A stretch of DNA of 54,201 nt, taken from positions 1 through 54,201 of the forward strand of contig NZ_ADKM02000093.1 of assembly GCF_000178155.2 (NCBI RefSeq), in the 5' to 3' direction. The notes under the pieces were generated by a model. That model was not told the DNA's origin. It made no database searches and worked only from the letters and a program-made list of their open reading frames with translations. Shown here piece after piece: positions 26,301 to 34,674 of the stretch. The first letter of the stretch is position 1. Each line of letters opens with the position of its first letter. Position numbers and translations under genes: made by a program. The DNA comes from Hominimerdicola alba 8. Its GTDB lineage: Bacteria; Bacillota; Clostridia; Oscillospirales; Ruminococcaceae.

Positions 26301-28053
26301 ATACGATGCCGCCGATGTATCCGTATTTGCAGGCGGAAAGGGTACTGAGGAAGAACCTTATATCGTAAAGACCGAAGCACAGCTGAGGTATATCGCAGAG
26401 GCGGTCAATGAGGATGTTGACTGGGAAAATGTTTGGTTCGCACTTGACAGCGATGTGACCCTTTCGGGCGGCGACTGGCTTCCCATCGGTCATGCTGTGC
26501 AGGCAGAGATAAACGGTCAGAAGTCGAATTTTGCAGTCTATCCGTTCAGAGGAAACTTTGACGGCAGAGGTCACACGATAACAGGTCTGACGATAGGCAG
26601 CAAAGAACAGCCGGCTGATGTATATCTTTCGGGTCTGTTCGGTCTTGCGGCAGGAGAGCATAATACAAATCTTACTCCCACAGATGATGAAAGACTCGTT
26701 ATCATAAGAAATGTCAGGCTGAAAAATATATCTATCAATGTAAAGCCGCGCTATGAGGCTAATGTAGGCGGTATCGCAGCATGGGCTCAGAATGGTTTTG
26801 TTATAGATAACTGCTCGGTACAGGGCACTATAAACGCCAAGACCGAAGAGTCCTTTGCAAGGGTAGGCGGACTTGTCGGCAGCGCACTTCGCGGCACTGT
26901 TACCGACTGCTTCACCGATACCGAGATAAATGCTTCGACCGAAACATCTTCGGTATATGCAGGCGGACTTGCAGGCATGACGAACCGCTCGATACAGATA
27001 AACTGCTATACTCTCGGTGATATCTGTGCTGATGCCGAAAGCAACAATAAAACAACAGTCGGCGGTCTGACAGGTATGTCGGGCGGCACTAACATCAACT
27101 GCTACACATACGGTAATGTCGGTTCGCTGGTCACAACTGTTGATGTAGGCGGTATCAACGGAAGGATCGCAGGTATCGCTGTAGATCATGATTGCTTCTA
27201 TAACAGTGATGCCGCTCAGACGATAGCAGGCAGAGAGGCGGCAGAAAAGAGATCTTCGGGAACGTTCGTTGGCGAAGAGATCAATACTTATCCTGTTACA
27301 GCCGAAAAGATGGCTTCGGATAAGTTTGTAAAGCACCTCAATAACAACAAGGAAAATATGACCCTGATACTTAAGGATGTAAGCACATATCTTGAAGATA
27401 TGACCGAAAACAACAAGGAAGGTCTTTCGCATTTCCTGTTCTATACAGGTGACGGTTCCGACCTGAACAGCTGGACGATGGGTGCCAAAGCGCCCGAATT
27501 TAAGAATGCGGCAGGCATCAGGGTGACTTACACCAGAGGCGACGGTTGTGTAAAACTCGACTGGTCAGCTTCGGAAAATGCTGAAAAATATGCGGTTTGC
27601 GGATTTGTCAGCGGAAAATGGAGAATACTTGCAGAGGGCTACGGCACTTCTTATGTGCTTGATGATCTCAGTTCCGGAAACTACTACAAGGTGGCAGTTA
27701 TCGCAAAGACTAACGGCGTTTGGAGCAAAGATATCTCAAATGCTGTTTACGTGACTCCAAAAGCGGTCGAAGCACATGGATATCCCGAAGTATCTTCCGT
27801 TGTGTATGATGAAAACACTCATCAGTTCAGACTGAACTGGTCGGCAGTCGATAATGCAGAGATGTATGGCATCGCTGTCAAGTCGGCAGGCAAATGGAAG
27901 GTACAGGCATATACCGATGGTGATACTACCGAATTTACTTCGCCTAAACTCAGAGCAGGCAACAAGTATGAAGTCGTGATATGTGCAAAAGTCGGCGGCA
28001 AATGGGATATCTCCGATATCGCAGGGAGATCTTTCACTGTAACCGTAAAATGA
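23395..28053 (+). CDS. Large secreted FMN-binding, GLUG-repeat, CBM37 surface protein
   Basis: 1552 residues. Signal peptide to about residue 31 (VAFA). Residues 37-122 form an FMN_bind domain ending DAVSGATRSS; SGAT (102-105) is the ApbE flavinylation motif, so FMN may be covalently attached to Thr105. Three large repeats follow (starting near 131, 515 and 970), each opening like DPF.I.TAEQL..FA...N.....GKYI.L.SDIDLS...W.PIG and holding GLUG-type motifs, probably beta-helices. A weaker FMN_bind-like stretch (LNDGIWYGRDSEKNVVVAV) precedes the third. Two C-terminal modules (about 1375-1460 and 1463-1552) are CBM37 or Fn3-like; the last is clearly CBM37. Control by box 2 suggests induction on iron limitation and a surface redox role such as ferric reduction. 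A purely adhesive role is also possible. Confidence 0.85.
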   Translation: MKRSKIDQKKALCAVLSTAVLMNSVGTVAFAESTKGYKDGVYEGQARGYKSDIAVSVTVSDGVISAIDVTGQNETPEFWERASAIIPKIIEANTTEGVDAVSGATRSSNGIKNAVNDALLKSIYGCFKSGSGSISDPFVISTAEQLIGFAESVDNGENYLGKYIVLDSDIDLSTAGNWDPIGAEGSAGKNLDKIFAGSFDGCGHIISGLTIRNDADSPYTEEQNVGLFSSISTSAKVSNIRLENVDIDVTGQKVVRAGGITGDITSKAVSGQEGSASVDSCTVSGSVSAKTDAAMVMTGGVVGRASGNANITNCVSDAEINSSSNSKIAYGAGIAAMTGNNTYVVNCAGKGDVTVLTKSGFSLYAGGVVGMMTSAQYNCFASGSVNVGTITQADAESGAGLIDGALMPAASGKYNFYSSDAKVNYVSSDGGMTEIGTFSHGSGSMNAEGTFAPEILTAEQMGSSEFAEMLNNDLKDIARLLEENNIDVDLKMWEYNGSETPELSGEIYIDVSVDSSVFESGEGTKDSPYEIKTSEQLRKFAVSLSENVDYSGKYIELSSDIDISDAEWTPIGDSEYVFNGCFDGKGHKVTGMTIGSADKAKELEDGKIYVGFFSVLGADAVVKDVELTDVLVNVSYSASAYAGGIAAVMDSDADGYKGAVVDGCTVKGAVTLTAENGNSFVGGICSYIYKGAVINCKTDVDVSCTVKSGAAYGEAGGISALVNRALVANCYTLGDVYGSGNREDEGMAVISSLVAVNAGYIANCYGGGSHTANDYSIYTGALSGWITGIGHTYDCYYNSEAQMKIGGTIVDPVADVGTRVSSGVSDDGMVYTGGVVSGNSAYSADNYKDIADKLNANFTAFPVEITQFGISEDQLKKWQYADGEVTFADTAASAVYVQPEAEIVVRPELTLNDGIWYGRDSEKNVVVAVTVRNGEVTDIKSSDGSSSGEAYENAVKIAKEKSTYNDKTSYDAADVSVFAGGKGTEEEPYIVKTEAQLRYIAEAVNEDVDWENVWFALDSDVTLSGGDWLPIGHAVQAEINGQKSNFAVYPFRGNFDGRGHTITGLTIGSKEQPADVYLSGLFGLAAGEHNTNLTPTDDERLVIIRNVRLKNISINVKPRYEANVGGIAAWAQNGFVIDNCSVQGTINAKTEESFARVGGLVGSALRGTVTDCFTDTEINASTETSSVYAGGLAGMTNRSIQINCYTLGDICADAESNNKTTVGGLTGMSGGTNINCYTYGNVGSLVTTVDVGGINGRIAGIAVDHDCFYNSDAAQTIAGREAAEKRSSGTFVGEEINTYPVTAEKMASDKFVKHLNNNKENMTLILKDVSTYLEDMTENNKEGLSHFLFYTGDGSDLNSWTMGAKAPEFKNAAGIRVTYTRGDGCVKLDWSASENAEKYAVCGFVSGKWRILAEGYGTSYVLDDLSSGNYYKVAVIAKTNGVWSKDISNAVYVTPKAVEAHGYPEVSSVVYDENTHQFRLNWSAVDNAEMYGIAVKSAGKWKVQAYTDGDTTEFTSPKLRAGNKYEVVICAKVGGKWDISDIAGRSFTVTVK

Positions 28054-28080
28054 TATCCCGATCAACTCACAGCAAATGAT

Positions 28081-28126
28081 AAAAGACCTCTTATGGCGCT
28101 TAAATCCGTAAGAGGTCTTTGTTTTT
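28081..28126 (+). terminator. Intrinsic terminator of the 1552-aa gene
   Basis: AAGACCTCTTATGG pairs with CCGTAAGAGGTCTT around a short loop, followed by TGTTTTT. Nearly the same hairpin ends the other iron-boxed CBM37 gene at 17131-17165. Confidence 0.8.
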
Positions 28127-28146
28127 GCGGCTCAAAGCCTTTACCT

Positions 28147-28247
28147 ATAGCGATCCAACTTTTTAAATTCACAAAATCCGGTCGCAAAAGCTGGGATTTA
28201 TGGGTTTTGTGACTGGATTTTGTCTGAATTTTAAGGCGGATTGCTAT
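28147..28247. mobile_element. Family A palindromic MITE, copy A3
   Basis: 101 bp, ATAGCGATCC to GGATTGCTAT, TA flanks. Very similar to copy A2 over the whole length, in the same orientation. Confidence 0.85.
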
Positions 28248-28283
28248 AAACTATGAAATGCTGCGCGGGATCTTTTGCACATA

Positions 28284-28319
28284 AAAAGCAGCCTGCGCTC
28301 ATGCACAGACTGCTTTTGC
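28284..28319 (-). terminator. Intrinsic terminator of the GH9-CBM37 gene
   Basis: On the minus strand AAAAGCAG-TCTGTGC-ATGA-GCGCAGG-CTGCTTTT folds into a long hairpin ending in T5. Confidence 0.75.
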
Positions 28320-28338
28320 CATATTCAGGAAAAATGTA

Positions 28339-30186
28339 TCACTTTACTGTAACTGTTACAGCGTTCTTTATAGCATCAGCTACGCCCCATACACCGTTTA
28401 CCTTAGCAGCTATAGCTACCTTGTAGGTCTTGTAGGGTGTCAGATTTTTTGGGGTGGTGTAAGAAGTTGTGTTAGCGGAGATAGACTGTGTCTGTATCCT
28501 CCACTTGCCCGCCAGATAAACTGCTATGCCGTAGTTCTGGGCATTGTTTACAGGCGACCATGTAAATCTTATCTGGTGATAAGTGCTGTTGTATTCGATG
28601 TTGGTAACGGTGGGGGCTGCGGGGTCGTTGTTGCCCTGATTCTGGTTGCCCTGATTGTTGCCGAACGAATAGTTCTTCTTTATCTCAGATGCGTTGTTTA
28701 TTATATTCGATGCACCGCTGCTGGTGTTGCCGTACAGATTTACCAGCGCTGCACAAGCCAGAGCGAAACAGCCGTTGTAGTCCAGCGCACCCTCTGTCCA
28801 GCGGTAGCTTTCGGTGACTTCGTTGAATGTTCCGGAAGAATCAGTGCCGCCGATAAGATAGCCGTAGTTTACATATTTAGCATCGGGGTTTGAAGAAGCA
28901 TCGCCGTTGCCGGGATTTGCAGCCCTGTGGTGTACCTTAGATGACCATGAAGAGCCGAAACCTGTCAGGAAACTCTTGTTAGCAGGGTTATTGCCCAGAA
29001 TGTAGTTCATCTGATACTTTGCACCCTTAGCAAGGTCGGAATTCTTATCGCCGTTAACGGCAGCCAGTGCTTCCATCTGTACAGCACAGTTGTAGCGTGT
29101 GCAGCCCCATTCCTGTCTGCAAGTGTTGTAGGTGCCTTCTCTCATGCCGCCCATGTTGTTCACTTCAAACTTGAGTTCATCGGCAAACTTGGAATCGCCT
29201 GTCTTCTTGTACATCATTGCTGCATAGCCTGACCATACCTTGTCCCAGCTGTACAGATAGTAGTCATAGTGCTGATAATTGTAGCAGCCGTTGCCTGTTG
29301 GTTTGAATGAAGGCTCTGAGCCTTCGCCCAGTATGTACAGCCAGCCTTCGGTCATAGCCTGTTCGTCCTGATACATTGAATTTGTACCGTACATTGAGCC
29401 CATGCCTTCCATATAGTTGCCTGTATGCTGTGTGCCGAATCTGTACAGCGCCTTAGCGTACTTTGTACACTTTGCCGCATAAGCCGAGTCAGAATCCTTG
29501 AAAGCATATGCTGTGCCTGCCAGCGCACTTGCCATCTCCAGTACGACAGCAGAGTTGTTTGAAGAAGTTGTCAGCCAGTATGTGGGACGCTCACCTGTCT
29601 GATTTTCGGGAGAACCCCAATAGCTGTGGTCGCCTACATCTGATACCATGTAGCATACCGCACCGACTTCACCGCTGTTGTCAAGGAATGTTGTCTTCAT
29701 CAGATAATCTGCACCATTCCTGAGTATGTACAAAAGATGGTCGCGGCAGCCTGCCTTATCGTAAGCACCCGGATTTAAATAATCGGAAAGTGCCAGACTG
29801 TTCATGCCAAAGCCTATGGTCAGGTTGAACTTGATATGGTCACCCGCGTCGTGATAACCGCCCGAAACATCAACTTTGCCGTCGCCGTCAGGGTCTACGA
29901 TACTGCGTGCGCCGCCCAGATTTACAGCGCTTGAAAGGTTCGCTGTAGCATCTGAAACATGGCAGTTGCCTCTCCATGTCAGCGGGTTGTCGTCAACACC
30001 TGTACCGCACTGGTTTGAATCAAAGAAATACAGCGATAATGCCAGCGCATCAGCATAATTAGCGTCACCGCTGTCAGCCTTAGCAGTCACAGCAGGAACT
30101 GCCGATGAAAGCAGTGTGCTTGCTGATAACACCATTGCAGCCGCAAATGCAGCGGCCTTCGATGCTCTTCTCTTGTGGTTTTTCAT
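28339..30186 (-). CDS. GH9 endoglucanase with C-terminal CBM37
   Basis: 615 residues. Signal peptide to about residue 37 (VTAKA). The GH9 catalytic domain (about 40-500) has the Asp pair in YHDAGDHIKF (Asp113 and Asp116), the substrate His in KVHHRAANPG and the acid Glu in VTESYRWTEGALDYNGCF. After a Gln/Asn linker (NNQGNQNQGNND), the last ~85 residues are CBM37 (HQIRFTWSPVNNAQNYGIAV). Family GH9 cuts beta-1,4-glucan chains with inversion. There is no dockerin, matching R. albus enzymes such as Cel9B that attach to substrate and cell by CBM37. ATG at 30186 has AGGAGTG upstream. The leader holds the palindrome AAGGTC-A-GACCTT at 30236-30248, a possible regulator site. Confidence 0.95.
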   Translation of the reverse strand: MKNHKRRASKAAAFAAAMVLSASTLLSSAVPAVTAKADSGDANYADALALSLYFFDSNQCGTGVDDNPLTWRGNCHVSDATANLSSAVNLGGARSIVDPDGDGKVDVSGGYHDAGDHIKFNLTIGFGMNSLALSDYLNPGAYDKAGCRDHLLYILRNGADYLMKTTFLDNSGEVGAVCYMVSDVGDHSYWGSPENQTGERPTYWLTTSSNNSAVVLEMASALAGTAYAFKDSDSAYAAKCTKYAKALYRFGTQHTGNYMEGMGSMYGTNSMYQDEQAMTEGWLYILGEGSEPSFKPTGNGCYNYQHYDYYLYSWDKVWSGYAAMMYKKTGDSKFADELKFEVNNMGGMREGTYNTCRQEWGCTRYNCAVQMEALAAVNGDKNSDLAKGAKYQMNYILGNNPANKSFLTGFGSSWSSKVHHRAANPGNGDASSNPDAKYVNYGYLIGGTDSSGTFNEVTESYRWTEGALDYNGCFALACAALVNLYGNTSSGASNIINNASEIKKNYSFGNNQGNQNQGNNDPAAPTVTNIEYNSTYHQIRFTWSPVNNAQNYGIAVYLAGKWRIQTQSISANTTSYTTPKNLTPYKTYKVAIAAKVNGVWGVADAIKNAVTVTVK

Positions 30187-30281
30187 CTCATAACACTCCT
30201 ATTCTCTCAATTTGAACTTAAACGTTTTCGTACATAAGGTCAGACCTTCCCCTTATGCAACATATTAAATAATGTAATTAT

Positions 30282-30310
30282 ATTATAGCACACTTTTTCG
30301 TTTTTGTCTA
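30282..30310 (-). promoter_or_regulatory. Promoter of the GH9-CBM37 gene
   Basis: TAGACA (30310-30305), 17-base spacer, TATAAT (30287-30282) on the minus strand, followed by a leader of about 90 bases with the 13-base palindrome at 30236-30248. Confidence 0.65.
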
Positions 30311-30515
30311 CATATTTTTGCAAACTTATTATGTATATTTATCTAACTTTAACTAAAAGCGCGGATCCTTTGTCTGTATACCCCAAAAAACTCAATGATA
30401 ACGCCGCTGTTGCCTTTATTTTCTGCGTTATGCTCACACACCGTCAGAAAGACCATGCCCGATACTTCACATTATGTGAAAATTGTTCGTTCTTACAAAT
30501 ATAATGATACCCCTC

Positions 30516-30575
30516 TTGACAGTTTTGAAGCGATGTGATAATATCGTAATTATTGATAATGACATTATTGATGAG
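30516..30575 (+). promoter_or_regulatory. Promoter and likely self-operator of the TetR gene
   Basis: TTGACA (30516-30521), 17-base spacer, TAATAT (30539-30544). Just downstream lie a palindrome GATAATGACATTATTGA and two direct copies of ATTATTGAT, within 30550-30572, a probable binding site for the encoded repressor. Confidence 0.6.
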
Positions 30576-30582
30576 GTGAAAT

Positions 30583-31209
30583 ATGGCTCTCCGTGATACT
30601 TCTATCGACCCTTTACTGCTTGAAAGCGCAAGGCATCAGTTCATCGAAAAAGGCTTTGCTAAGGCATCGGTCTTGGAGATATGCAAAAATGCGGGCGTAA
30701 CTACAGGGGCTCTCTACATTCGGTATAAAGGCAAAGCCGAACTGTATGACGCTCTTGTGGAAGATGCGGTGGCTATGATGGAAAAATTTATGGAGCATGC
30801 AGATGTCGATATCGAACATCTGTCCGACAAAGAATTGCTGTCATCGTGGTATGCCGACAAACATCGGTTGGGCAGTTTCTTTGATATGTTTGAAAATGTG
30901 CGTGAACAGTTCACACTTCTTCTGACCTGTTCTGAGGGTACGAAGTATCAGAACTTTCACCATGACTTTGCCAACAGAATGACCGAAGTAGACTACCGCT
31001 ATTATTCCGAAGCCTACAGGCGCGGCTTTGCCGCCGAGAAAGTCACGAAAGAACAGATGCACATTTATCTCACCGCCTATTGGGAACTTTTCTACGAACC
31101 GTTCATTCACGGCATGACAAGAAGTGAGATAGATGACCTCTGCGCAGGCATTGCAAGGTGGATAGACTGGAGAGCGCTTCTCGGTTTACCCGAAAAAATG
31201 CCGTTCTGA
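30583..31209 (+). CDS. TetR/AcrR family transcriptional regulator
   Basis: 208 residues. The N-terminal helix-turn-helix reads FIEKGFAKASVLEICKNAGV then TTGALYIRYKGKAELYDALV, typical of TetR proteins; the rest is the all-helical ligand domain. ATG at 30583 has GAGGTG upstream. It probably represses its own promoter. The next gene downstream is a methyltransferase with its own operator, so the two need not share regulation. Ligand and targets unknown. Confidence 0.93.
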   Translation: MALRDTSIDPLLLESARHQFIEKGFAKASVLEICKNAGVTTGALYIRYKGKAELYDALVEDAVAMMEKFMEHADVDIEHLSDKELLSSWYADKHRLGSFFDMFENVREQFTLLLTCSEGTKYQNFHHDFANRMTEVDYRYYSEAYRRGFAAEKVTKEQMHIYLTAYWELFYEPFIHGMTRSEIDDLCAGIARWIDWRALLGLPEKMPF

Positions 31210-31236
31210 TATTGACGGCTTTTTTTATGAAAAGCG

Positions 31237-31252
31237 GTTAGTTAAATCTAAC
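31237..31252. promoter_or_regulatory. DtxR-like operator, box 3
   Basis: GTTAG-TTAAAT-CTAAC, symmetrical over five bases each side. It lies 155 bases upstream of the methyltransferase, separated from it by MITE copy B3. No confident -10/-35 pair is seen around it. Confidence 0.55.
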
Positions 31253-31283
31253 TCTTTGCTGACATATAACAGCTATAAAATTC

Positions 31284-31363
31284 GTGGTTATCCCGCTGAC
31301 ACACCACAAAAAACGGTGGTTTTACAGAACTTAAGGCGGCTGGTGTGCTAAAGGGATAGTCAT
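31284..31363. mobile_element. Family B MITE, copy B3 (shortest form)
   Basis: 80 bp from GTGGTTATCCCGCTGACACA to GTGTGCTAAAGGGATAGTCA plus T. Flanks TATAAAATTC and AATAAAATTT agree at eight of ten positions, so this is a 10-bp target duplication. The insertion splits box 3 from the methyltransferase ribosome site. Confidence 0.85.
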
Positions 31364-31390
31364 AATAAAATTTAAATGGGAGGACTCACT

Positions 31391-32188
31391 ATGGAACTTA
31401 AACTCGGAGATGTACAGACAACAGCACTTATCCCGCTTGCTGTCAAAGCAAATGAAACTATGCGCAAAAATGCAAGGATAAAAGACCGCAAAGCGGTCGA
31501 GATAATCAAAACGCTTGATATCGATACCACCAAGTACGATAAATTCATGTCCCACGAAGGTGTTATCGCAAGGACTATCATGCTCGACCGACAGCTGAAA
31601 GGCATAATAAAAAGTTCGCCCGATACCGTCATAGTCAATGTTGGCGCAGGGTTTGATGACAGGTTCTCGCGTGTAGACAACGGCAAAATAGCATGGTTCG
31701 ACCTTGACCTGCCTGATGCCATAGCCGCCAGAAGAAAGGCTTTTCCCGAACGTGAACGTGTAACTATGCTGGCAGGCAGTGCGCTGGACGATGACTGGTG
31801 CAGTGCAGTCCGTCAGTCACTCGCAGGCAGAAGGTCAAAGCCCGTGTTTATCGCTGAGGGCTTGTTCATGTACTTTGCCTTCGACCAGATACGCACGTTC
31901 CTTGAAGTGCTGAAAAATAATTTCCCCGACGGCGGCACCCTTATAGCCGAGCAGAACAGCAAGGCACTCCAGAAGAACGAAAAGCACCACGATACCGTCA
32001 AAAATACCAACGCGCATTTCAGATCGGGCACCGAATCAGGTCAGGAGATAGCCGATCTTACAGAGGGTTTCAGACTGATCGAAGAGCACAGTTTCAACGA
32101 AGAAATGAAAAAGTACAGCATAAGGGGCAAACTCTTTGCACTTCTCCTGCCCAAAGTAAACGACCGCTGGGCAACATTCAGCTGGTGA
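31391..32188 (+). CDS. Class I SAM-dependent methyltransferase, LCMT/TcmP-like
   Basis: 265 residues. Motif I is VIVNVGAGFDDRFSRVDN, followed by the acidic WFDLDLPDAI and by PVFIAEGLFMYF, characteristic of the leucine carboxyl methyltransferase-like family, which O-methylates carboxyl or hydroxyl groups of small natural products. The start is ATG 31391 with GGGAGGA upstream; ATG 31376 overlaps that site. A DtxR-like box upstream suggests induction on metal limitation, which would fit tailoring of a siderophore, but substrate and pathway are not shown here. Confidence 0.88.
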   Translation: MELKLGDVQTTALIPLAVKANETMRKNARIKDRKAVEIIKTLDIDTTKYDKFMSHEGVIARTIMLDRQLKGIIKSSPDTVIVNVGAGFDDRFSRVDNGKIAWFDLDLPDAIAARRKAFPERERVTMLAGSALDDDWCSAVRQSLAGRRSKPVFIAEGLFMYFAFDQIRTFLEVLKNNFPDGGTLIAEQNSKALQKNEKHHDTVKNTNAHFRSGTESGQEIADLTEGFRLIEEHSFNEEMKKYSIRGKLFALLLPKVNDRWATFSW

Positions 32189-32228
32189 CATGATAAATGC
32201 CGTCAGGCAGTAAAACACGCCGCATATC

Positions 32229-32266
32229 AAAAGCCCTGCACTCCATTTCGGAGTGCGGGGCTTTTG
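32229..32266 (+). terminator. Intrinsic terminator after the methyltransferase
   Basis: AAAAGCCCTGCACTCC-ATTT-CGGAGTGCGGGGCTTTT, a 15-16 bp stem with a four-base loop. Confidence 0.85.
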
Positions 32267-32456
32267 GCGTTGATCGCGTTTTTGTCCATTGTCTTTTTTA
32301 TGGTATCGATGTATAATAAACGAATAAATCAACTTATTGTCCCACCGGTGATCTTTATTCAGTAAGATCATTCTTTCACCCGATGTATAGCTTGTTATCA
32401 AAGCCGCATGCAAGCGCGGTCATGATCTATATTATCACAGAAAAGGAGAGAAATAT

Positions 32457-32939
32457 ATGGCAAAGAAAAATCAACCTTATTCAGAAATAATTGATCTGCA
32501 AAAAGAACTCAAAGAATATAAAAAATTATGCAGAGGAAAAAAATCAAAGTTTAAATATTATCTTGACTGGAAAGAACATATCACGGAAAATCTTTTAAAA
32601 TTAGATGATAATGATAAGAAAGAAAATTTCCTACATTATCTTATCAATCGTAAACGTGGAAGCGGAGTTGCCAAGTCTATTTATATGCCTTTGATCTTGT
32701 CTGTTATCGCTTTGTATGTTAATAATATAGTTAACACAAGTACTGAAAACAAATATGGAATTGCAGCCAATGTTATCGCATTAGTTATTTTTATATTATT
32801 GATTATTTTTTTTGTGGTGAAAGATTCATTTGGTTATCATGATGATTACTGCTTTTACTGCGACACGATAGAAATATTGGAAGAGATAATGTATGGCAAA
32901 AAAAGCCATACCCCCGATCCGCTGACTGAAACGCTGTGA
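32457..32939 (+). CDS. Hypothetical two-helix membrane protein
   Basis: 160 residues: a charged, Lys-rich cytoplasmic N-terminus (1-72), two membrane helices (about 74-95 and 102-122), then an acidic Tyr/Cys-containing tail (YHDDYCFYCDTIE). ATG at 32457 has AAAGGAGA upstream. AT content is higher than in neighbouring genes, which may mean recent acquisition. No family recognised; it stands alone between terminators and the convergent chromate-transporter genes. Confidence 0.7.
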   Translation: MAKKNQPYSEIIDLQKELKEYKKLCRGKKSKFKYYLDWKEHITENLLKLDDNDKKENFLHYLINRKRGSGVAKSIYMPLILSVIALYVNNIVNTSTENKYGIAANVIALVIFILLIIFFVVKDSFGYHDDYCFYCDTIEILEEIMYGKKSHTPDPLTETL

Positions 32940-33049
32940 TCCTGCGAAAAAAGATCACAATATCGATGGGAAAATAACACTGGATTAAAAAAAGTGAAGA
33001 ATAAGATCAAGCCCCTGCCAATTTGCTAGTGTTGTGTCAGTGTACCGAC

Positions 33050-33616
33050 CTAAAGTTCCATCGCATATCCTGCGGCTATCCCCATTACAGCAGATACGGC
33101 GATGATAACTATTGGGTGTACCTTCCTGAAAGCAAGCACTGCCCCCGCTGTGAATATCCCCAGCGATGTCCATAAGCCTGCATTTGAGAATACAGCACTC
33201 TTCAAACCGTTCGGGAAGAAAACCGTCATACCCACAGACAAAAAAGCCGCCCCTATAAGTCCTATCACCGCAGGACGCAGTCCGAACATCACACCGTCAA
33301 CAACACGGCTTTTTCGGAACTTCTCATAGAACTTTGCCACGATAAGTATTACAACGAATGACGGCAGTACAACTCCGAAAGTAGCGCATACAGCCCCAAA
33401 TATCCCCCCTGTGCGTATGCCGATGAATGTTGCCATATTTATCGCAAGCGGTCCGGGCGTGCTTTCGCTGACTGCTATGAAGTCTACCACCTCCGCCTGT
33501 GTCAGCCACCCGTGACGCTCGACCTCGCTCTGTATCAGCGGAAGCATCGCGTAGCCGCCGCCGAATGTAAACGCGCCTATTTTCAGAAATGTGAGGAAAA
33601 GTTCAAGCCATATCAT
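33050..33616 (-). CDS. Chromate transporter family protein, subunit 2
   Basis: 188 residues, single CHR domain with about five helices. Family motifs FTFGGGYAMLPLIQSEV near the N-terminus and SESTPGPLAINMATFIG are present. It overlaps the upstream paralogue by ATGA and probably pairs with it, as short-chain ChrA proteins do, each carrying one half of the two-domain transporter in opposite topology. The physiological anion in anaerobes is often not chromate. Confidence 0.93.
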   Translation of the reverse strand: MIWLELFLTFLKIGAFTFGGGYAMLPLIQSEVERHGWLTQAEVVDFIAVSESTPGPLAINMATFIGIRTGGIFGAVCATFGVVLPSFVVILIVAKFYEKFRKSRVVDGVMFGLRPAVIGLIGAAFLSVGMTVFFPNGLKSAVFSNAGLWTSLGIFTAGAVLAFRKVHPIVIIAVSAVMGIAAGYAMEL

Positions 33617-34164
33617 CAGCCTTCCCCCTTTTTACCGAATATCAGTGACCACACCAGCCCGAATGTCCCGCACCCGATTATCACAAACACCGCATCTGTT
33701 TTCAGTAAAGCCGTCAGCACCAGCGCCGCCGCCATTATGAAATAAGATACCCCATGCTTCTTCGCTGACCTGAACATCGTATATACCGCTTTTAGTATCA
33801 GCGCAAGAACTCCTGCGCGTATGCCCATAAAAGCATACTGTACGGCTCTTGACTCCTGAAATGCTCTCAGTACATATGATATCACTGAAATTATCAGGAA
33901 CGATGGCAGAACGACCCCCAGTGTCGCACACACAGCCCCGACCGTCCCCGCAGTACGGCTTCCCACAAATGTAGCGGCATTTATCGCCACAGGTCCGGGC
34001 GTAGATTCTGCTATCGCAACTATTTCAAGTATATCATCATCGTTCAGCCACTTTTTATTTTCACAGACCTCCCGCTGTATCAGCGGTATCATGGCATAGC
34101 CGCCGCCGAATGTAAATGCGCCTATCTTCAAAAATGTCACAAACAGGTCAATAACTTTATTCAC
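33616..34164 (-). CDS. Chromate transporter family protein, subunit 1
   Basis: 182 residues, paralogue of the gene downstream, with FTFGGGYAMIPLIQREV and AESTPGPVAINAATFVG. Start: GTG at 34164 lies six bases after GAGGTG, whereas the ATG at 34170 touches that site; GTG is preferred. A family B MITE is inserted 22 bases upstream, so the promoter must lie within or beyond the element. Confidence 0.92.
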   Translation of the reverse strand: MNKVIDLFVTFLKIGAFTFGGGYAMIPLIQREVCENKKWLNDDDILEIVAIAESTPGPVAINAATFVGSRTAGTVGAVCATLGVVLPSFLIISVISYVLRAFQESRAVQYAFMGIRAGVLALILKAVYTMFRSAKKHGVSYFIMAAALVLTALLKTDAVFVIIGCGTFGLVWSLIFGKKGEG

Positions 34165-34186
34165 AGGCATCACCTCAATAAACAAT

Positions 34187-34304
34187 GTGGTCATCCCGCT
34201 GACACCCCATACCGAACAGCCTTTCAGCGGGCGTTGGCAATTATCGGTGGTTTTCTTTCCTTGATATACCTTTATTATTAGTGGCGTTTTAAAGGGATAA
34301 CCAT
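34187..34304. mobile_element. Family B MITE, copy B4, with perfect 10-bp target duplication
   Basis: 118 bp from GTGGTCATCCC to GGGATAACCAT. It is flanked by AATAAACAAT on both sides (34177-34186 and 34305-34314), an exact 10-bp duplication that fixes the element ends. It lies just upstream of the chromate-transporter genes. Confidence 0.9.
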
Positions 34305-34359
34305 AATAAACAATTATATCCTATGATCCGTCCTGTGTCAATCCACATTCAGCACAATT

Positions 34360-34437
34360 ATAGCAATCCGCCTTAAAATTCAGACAAAATCCGGTCACAA
34401 AACCCATAGATCCCGGCTTTTGCGACCGGATTTTGTT
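34360..34437. mobile_element. Family A MITE, truncated copy A4
   Basis: Starts with ATAGCAATCC and keeps both inner arms (CAAAATCCGGTC/GACCGGATTTTG), but about 24 bases of the other end are missing. The rest of the gap to the sigma factor gene (34438-34674) holds no gene I can support. Confidence 0.8.
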
Positions 34438-34674
34438 TTGACATCACCCGCCCGCCTGTTCCGCATACTGTGTCAGGAAAGATCTGTCAGCAGTACAGTA
34501 TAAATTATCTTAAGATATCTTTGTGCAAATGCGTCTGACACGAACGCGAAAATACAATGCGGTTTGTGCATTGCTACAAAGATCAGTCTTTTCCTTTCAA
34601 AAAACGTTACTTATGTGCTAAAATCAGCATTAGTATATGAACGCGTTCAATAACAGTGAAAGGCGGTGAGGCAG

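Noticed and set aside
26299-27432. Long minus-strand open frame of 377 codons opposite the 1552-aa gene
   Set aside because: It is an antisense shadow of a well-supported coding sequence, rich in Cys and Tyr, with no family similarity or ribosome site.
32036-32413. Minus-strand open frame of 125 codons after the methyltransferase
   Set aside because: It covers the methyltransferase end and its terminator hairpin and shows no family features.
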